Below are positions 7,142 to 10,217 of a stretch of 10,217 nucleotides of DNA, piece by piece. Numbering within the stretch: the stretch's first letter is position 1; each line of letters starts with the position of its first letter. This DNA comes from Ectocarpus siliculosus (lineage: Eukaryota; Sar; Phaeophyceae; Ectocarpales; Ectocarpaceae). The notes under the pieces were generated by a model, which saw only the letters and a program-made list of their open reading frames with translations, had not been told where the DNA came from and did not search any database. The DNA is taken from NCBI GenBank assembly GCA_000310025.1, contig FN649758.1:2140795-2151011 (forward strand), given 5' to 3'. The position numbers and the translations under genes were made by a program.

Positions 7142-9451
7142 ATGTACTATGTACAGCTGTACACAGCGAACGAGTGAGTTTTTCTCACAAAACAAAACAA
7201 AAAATACCCCTGTCCATCTGTCTTACATGACAGTGGCTGTTGAGTCAACCATGACACCGAAAGGCATGTTGTACACTGGCACCACGGCACCACCCATAGT
7301 CTAATGGATAGGCCCGAGACGAAGGAAATACAAACGCGACGGCAATCGAGAACGCCGACGTGCAGGCGGGGGGGGCGGCCGGCTGCTGCTCAGCACCACG
7401 CAGTCTCTTACATATAGCAGTTGCATCCTGGCGCACGCCATGCGTAGTTGTATGTACATACAGACCGGATGTGGCACAGTTTTTCGTTGTGTGCCGGGCA
7501 TGTGGCCACGGAAGGCGTCCGTTCAGTTGGACCGGTAGATGTTACCTCTAAGAGGTTTCCACTTTTGTTTAGAACAACGGAACGGCACGATTGTTTTACG
7601 TGAATTCCACTACAACATCGATCACCGGCAAAAGACAGTTTCAATCATTCCTCGCGGCTCGTTGTGCCCGAAAGCACCTTGTAGCTGCACACATTTTCCC
7701 CCTGCGGGCGACGCCGAAAAGAGGAAGGTTCCCACCGCAGCGCGTCCGGACTTCAAACACAAACACAATTCAGGGGACCAAACTCTGCATGCACACACCC
7801 AACTCCCGCTCTCCCTCTGGTTCCGCCGTTGTTGTTATTTTTTTTTTTGCGATCTTCGCGTGAACATGTAATATCTAGCATTGGTCATCACCGGAGATTG
7901 TTCTTCTTTTCCCAGAGAGACTCCCGGCGATTGTTCCTCTCGGCCGTTTGTTATGCACGGGGAGGAGCCGAAGCAGCGGGGCGTGGGGGCGTGTTAGTGA
8001 CGTGTTTTGCCTCTCGCAAGTTGTTCTTTCTGAACATGCAGGGTTCTTTCACGGAACGTGGTTTGACCTTTGGATGAACAGCCGGCGGATGTGCCCTTCT
8101 ACGGTTCAATGAGATAGATGCTCACGATTTTTTGCATGGTAGCGTACATGTTCTCGCGTAACATTATTTTTGTTTCCAAGTGCTGGGGGTTGAAGGCTTG
8201 CGGGCAGGAGAGTCCCCCCACGCCGCCCCACGGAGTCGTACTCATCCAGCACAAAAAAAAACATGCACCACCAGCCAGCGTTTGTTAAAAAGTTGGGAAG
8301 TCACTGGCTGTCGCGAGTCGCGAGCGACGGTCTAACATGGAATACCCCCCCACCCTCTCAAACCGTCAAATGCGCGAATGGGGATGGAAGGTAGCTTTGG
8401 TGTTTAGCTACAGAGGCGTGGGGTACTGAAGACGGCACAAGGCGAAGACTTTATTTTGCCTTGGTGTGCAGCCTGCTGCGACGTCCAGAACGGATGGAAC
8501 GCCACACACACACTGACAACCACATACACAAGGGGGTAGGCTAACGACATCGGGTTAGTAACCTCCCTGAAATTTTGGGAACATGGAGCAAAGGACTCAA
8601 AATTTTTCTCGTGGCCGATGAGACAAGCAAGAAATATACCGTTCCTGGATACATTTGCTGACAACGTCTGGTGTTTCGGCCACATGAAAAGTCACCGTAT
8701 AAAAGTATTCAAACGGGTTCCTTGAACATTTAGTCATGTTATGGACTGGTTCATGTGGAACATGCTCATCTGTGGCAAGAGCGTCTTTTGTTTTGTTTTT
8801 TTTTTAGCGCCAGCGCGCCTGGAAATGTTCTGAATCCGACTGGATTTTTTATCAAGAGAAGGATAGAAAAAACAATAATCGAGACAAACACAACCATCAA
8901 CAGACAAGCCACCCACAGCAGGCAGCCAATCAGAGGGCTACAGCAGTGCGGCTGCACCAGAGGACTAGCGTGGCCTTGGTATGACGGCCAACGGGTGTAT
9001 GAGGCTAGCGATGACGACAATACGACGAGTGATGCGGCTCGCTCGTGCCTCGCTCGTACCGCACGTTACGGTGCCCGGTGCGTTCTCAACAGGGCGAGCG
9101 GTAGGCGCCTTTCTGGTTCATTCTTAAAGCAAGATACGGGGCCTCCTTTCTTCGCCGAAAAGCCGGTTACGACGGCGACCATTTCTTGCAGCTGCGCCAC
9201 CACCGCCATATATCGCCGCCCACCCCCGGCTACTGCTGTGAAGATAAACATGAATCCCTTAAGGTTTTGGGGTGTCGTCTCGAACGGGTCGTCATTTCGT
9301 TTGTGCGGGCGTCTATTTTCTTTAGAGCAGCACAGGAAAACCATTCCTTCCCCAACAGACAGCAGTTATGCCGAACGCCATGTGAACCCGTTCGGACTTG
9401 AAACCTTGGAAGGACACGGACCCCACTCCACCCTACTCCACTCCCTTCCAG

Positions 9452-9637
9452 GTGATCGTGTTCGGAGACGCTTGTATCATGGAGGCTCCTGTGGAGGAGT
9501 GGCCGTTGTGCGACTGCCTCGTGGCCTTCTACTCCCACGGTTTCCCCAGCGACAAGGCAAAGGCCTACGTGAAGCTTCGAAGGCCTTACGCGCTGAACAA
9601 CCTGGAGATGCAGGACGTCTTGCACGACCGCAGAAAG
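9452..9637 (+). CDS. PPIP5K: PPIP5K/VIP1 kinase, second coding exon
   Basis: The exon adds 62 residues (56-117 of the predicted protein). It contains the family's most recognisable N-terminal block, VEEWPLCDCLVAFYSHGFP, followed by DKAKAYVKLRRPYALNNL and a terminal H-D-R-R. This completes most of the small domain that precedes the ATP-grasp fold in PPIP5Ks. The ATP-binding and catalytic residues and the C-terminal histidine-phosphatase-like domain lie beyond the window. Both splice sites are canonical and in phase 0 (TTCCAG|GTGATC and AAAG|GTGAGC). There is no frameshift or lost key residue in the part visible. Confidence 0.95.
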
Positions 9638-10217
9638 GTGAGCTGGCGATCGTCACTGTGTGTGTTGTTGGATGTTGGTGGTTGGTTTTCGGTGTTGGTT
9701 GTTGTTGTTGTTGTTGTTGGTTGTTGTTGTTGTTGTTGGTGGTTGTTGCTATTGGTTGTTGGTTGTTGTTGTTGGTTGTTGGTTGTTGTTGTTGTTGTTG
9801 TTGTTGGTTGTTGGTTGTTGTTGCTGGTGGTTGTTGGTTGTTGTTGTTGGTTGTTGCTGGCGATCGTCACTGTGTGTGTTGTGGGATGTTGGTGGTTGGT
9901 TTTCGGTGTTGGTTGCTGTTGTTGTTGGTTGCTGGTTGTTGTTGTTGGTTGTTGGTTGTTGTTGTTGGTTGTTGGTTGTTGGTTGTTGGTTGTTGCTGGT
10001 GGTTGTTGGTTGTTGTTGTTGGTGTTGGTAGTGGTGATGGTGTTGCGCCTGGGGAGCTGCCGTGGGGGGCCGGCCACGTGCTCAAGACGCCATTCCTAAA
10101 GTCACAACGTTTTCTGTCCGTCTTGTCCTGTTTTTCATCTCTTCTGTATCTCCCTACATCCCTGTCCCTCGCACTAGCACGCTTTCACGCTGTTTTTCGT
10201 TTTCTCGTCCACTCGCC
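9638..10217 (+). other. PPIP5K intron 2 (runs off the window)
   Basis: The intron starts with the consensus donor GTGAGC. Its first about 400 bases are a G/T-only minisatellite. From about 10100 it becomes C/T-rich, the composition expected before an acceptor, so the next exon probably lies soon after the right edge. Long open frames through the repeat are artefacts of the lack of A on this strand. Confidence 0.85.
9661..10041 (+). repeat. GTT / GGTTGTT minisatellite with higher-order duplication
   Basis: The + strand is almost entirely G and T, made of GTT units with frequent GGTTGTT and GGTT variants. A distinctive block at 9642-9710, beginning GCTGGCGATCGTCACTG, recurs at 9856-9924 with 2 differences in 69 positions. 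This gives a 214-bp higher-order period. The first block starts 4 bases inside the intron, so the copied segment excludes the GT donor itself. Confidence 0.92.

Larger units (their letters stand above)
6207..9451 (+). other. PPIP5K intron 1 (3.2 kb)
   Basis: The donor is GTGCGG, and the acceptor is an excellent C/T-rich tract ending CTTCCAG at 9445-9451. Protein similarity is continuous across the join (KFE|VIVFGD), so no coding exon is missing inside. The intron carries simple repeats: (CAG)7, three AT-rich 24-bp palindromic units, an imperfect 30-40 bp duplication near 7070-7141, and short CA and T tracts. I found no nested gene, transposon ends or RNA gene. Open frames within it have no family similarity. 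Confidence 0.85.

Noticed and set aside
7287-7312. tRNA-like segment with an A-box match (TAGTCTAATGG at 7297-7307)
   Set aside because: No B-box, no anticodon arm and no pairing acceptor arm follow. It is at best a tRNA-derived relic and could be chance.
9398-10099. Long Val/Leu/Cys/Trp-rich + frame and Asn/Thr/Gln-rich - frames through the GTT array
   Set aside because: The array is intronic, follows a consensus donor, and stays open only because the strand is almost pure G and T. Only 9452-9637 of it is coding.
1-10217. Mobile element, viral insertion, CRISPR or prokaryotic defence system
   Set aside because: No transposase, reverse transcriptase, integrase or capsid signatures, no terminal repeats with target duplications, and no spaced direct repeats were found on either strand.

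Overview
This is a piece of an intron-rich nuclear genome, most probably from a brown alga or another photosynthetic stramenopile. Short exons (about 100-320 bp) with good GT-AG borders sit in long introns (77 bp to 3.2 kb). Base composition is moderate to high GC, neighbouring genes alternate strand, and the two upstream genes on opposite strands have converging 3' ends. Long introns and strand alternation are known for Ectocarpus-type genomes. The lineage is inferred from architecture and protein flavour, because no marker gene is present. There are no bacterial operons, rRNA genes, CRISPR arrays or intact transposons.

Layout. (1) About 161-1976, + strand: the 3' part of a TOPORS-like RING E3 ligase gene. 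Three exons are recognised by homology: the last RING cysteine pair, the conserved region that follows, and an F-x-H-E-L block. Two more downstream exons (2045-2163 and 2599-2783) are possible and agree in reading phase. (2) 2784-3769: intergenic, nothing recognised. (3) 5531 down to 3770, - strand: a fasciclin (FAS1) domain gene. The N-terminal third of the domain (exon 5531-5333) and its C-terminal end with a stop codon (exon 3889-3770) are clear. A plausible middle exon lies at 4046-3944, but the exact junctions and part of the domain core are unresolved. (4) 5532-6041: about 510 bp shared by divergent genes, with a CCAAT box, a GC box, an inverted repeat and candidate upstream ORFs. (5) 6042 to beyond the right edge, + strand: the first two coding exons of a diphosphoinositol pentakisphosphate kinase (PPIP5K/VIP1). 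They are separated by a 3.2 kb intron; the second intron is filled with a GTT/GGTTGTT minisatellite and runs off the window.

The three genes have no obvious joint pathway: nuclear ubiquitin/SUMO ligation, extracellular adhesion or matrix, and inositol pyrophosphate signalling. FAS1 and PPIP5K may share a bidirectional promoter. I see no evidence of a novel multi-gene system. The points of interest are the unresolved FAS1 core, the upstream ORFs before PPIP5K, the intronic repeats and the uncertain 3' end of the TOPORS-like gene.
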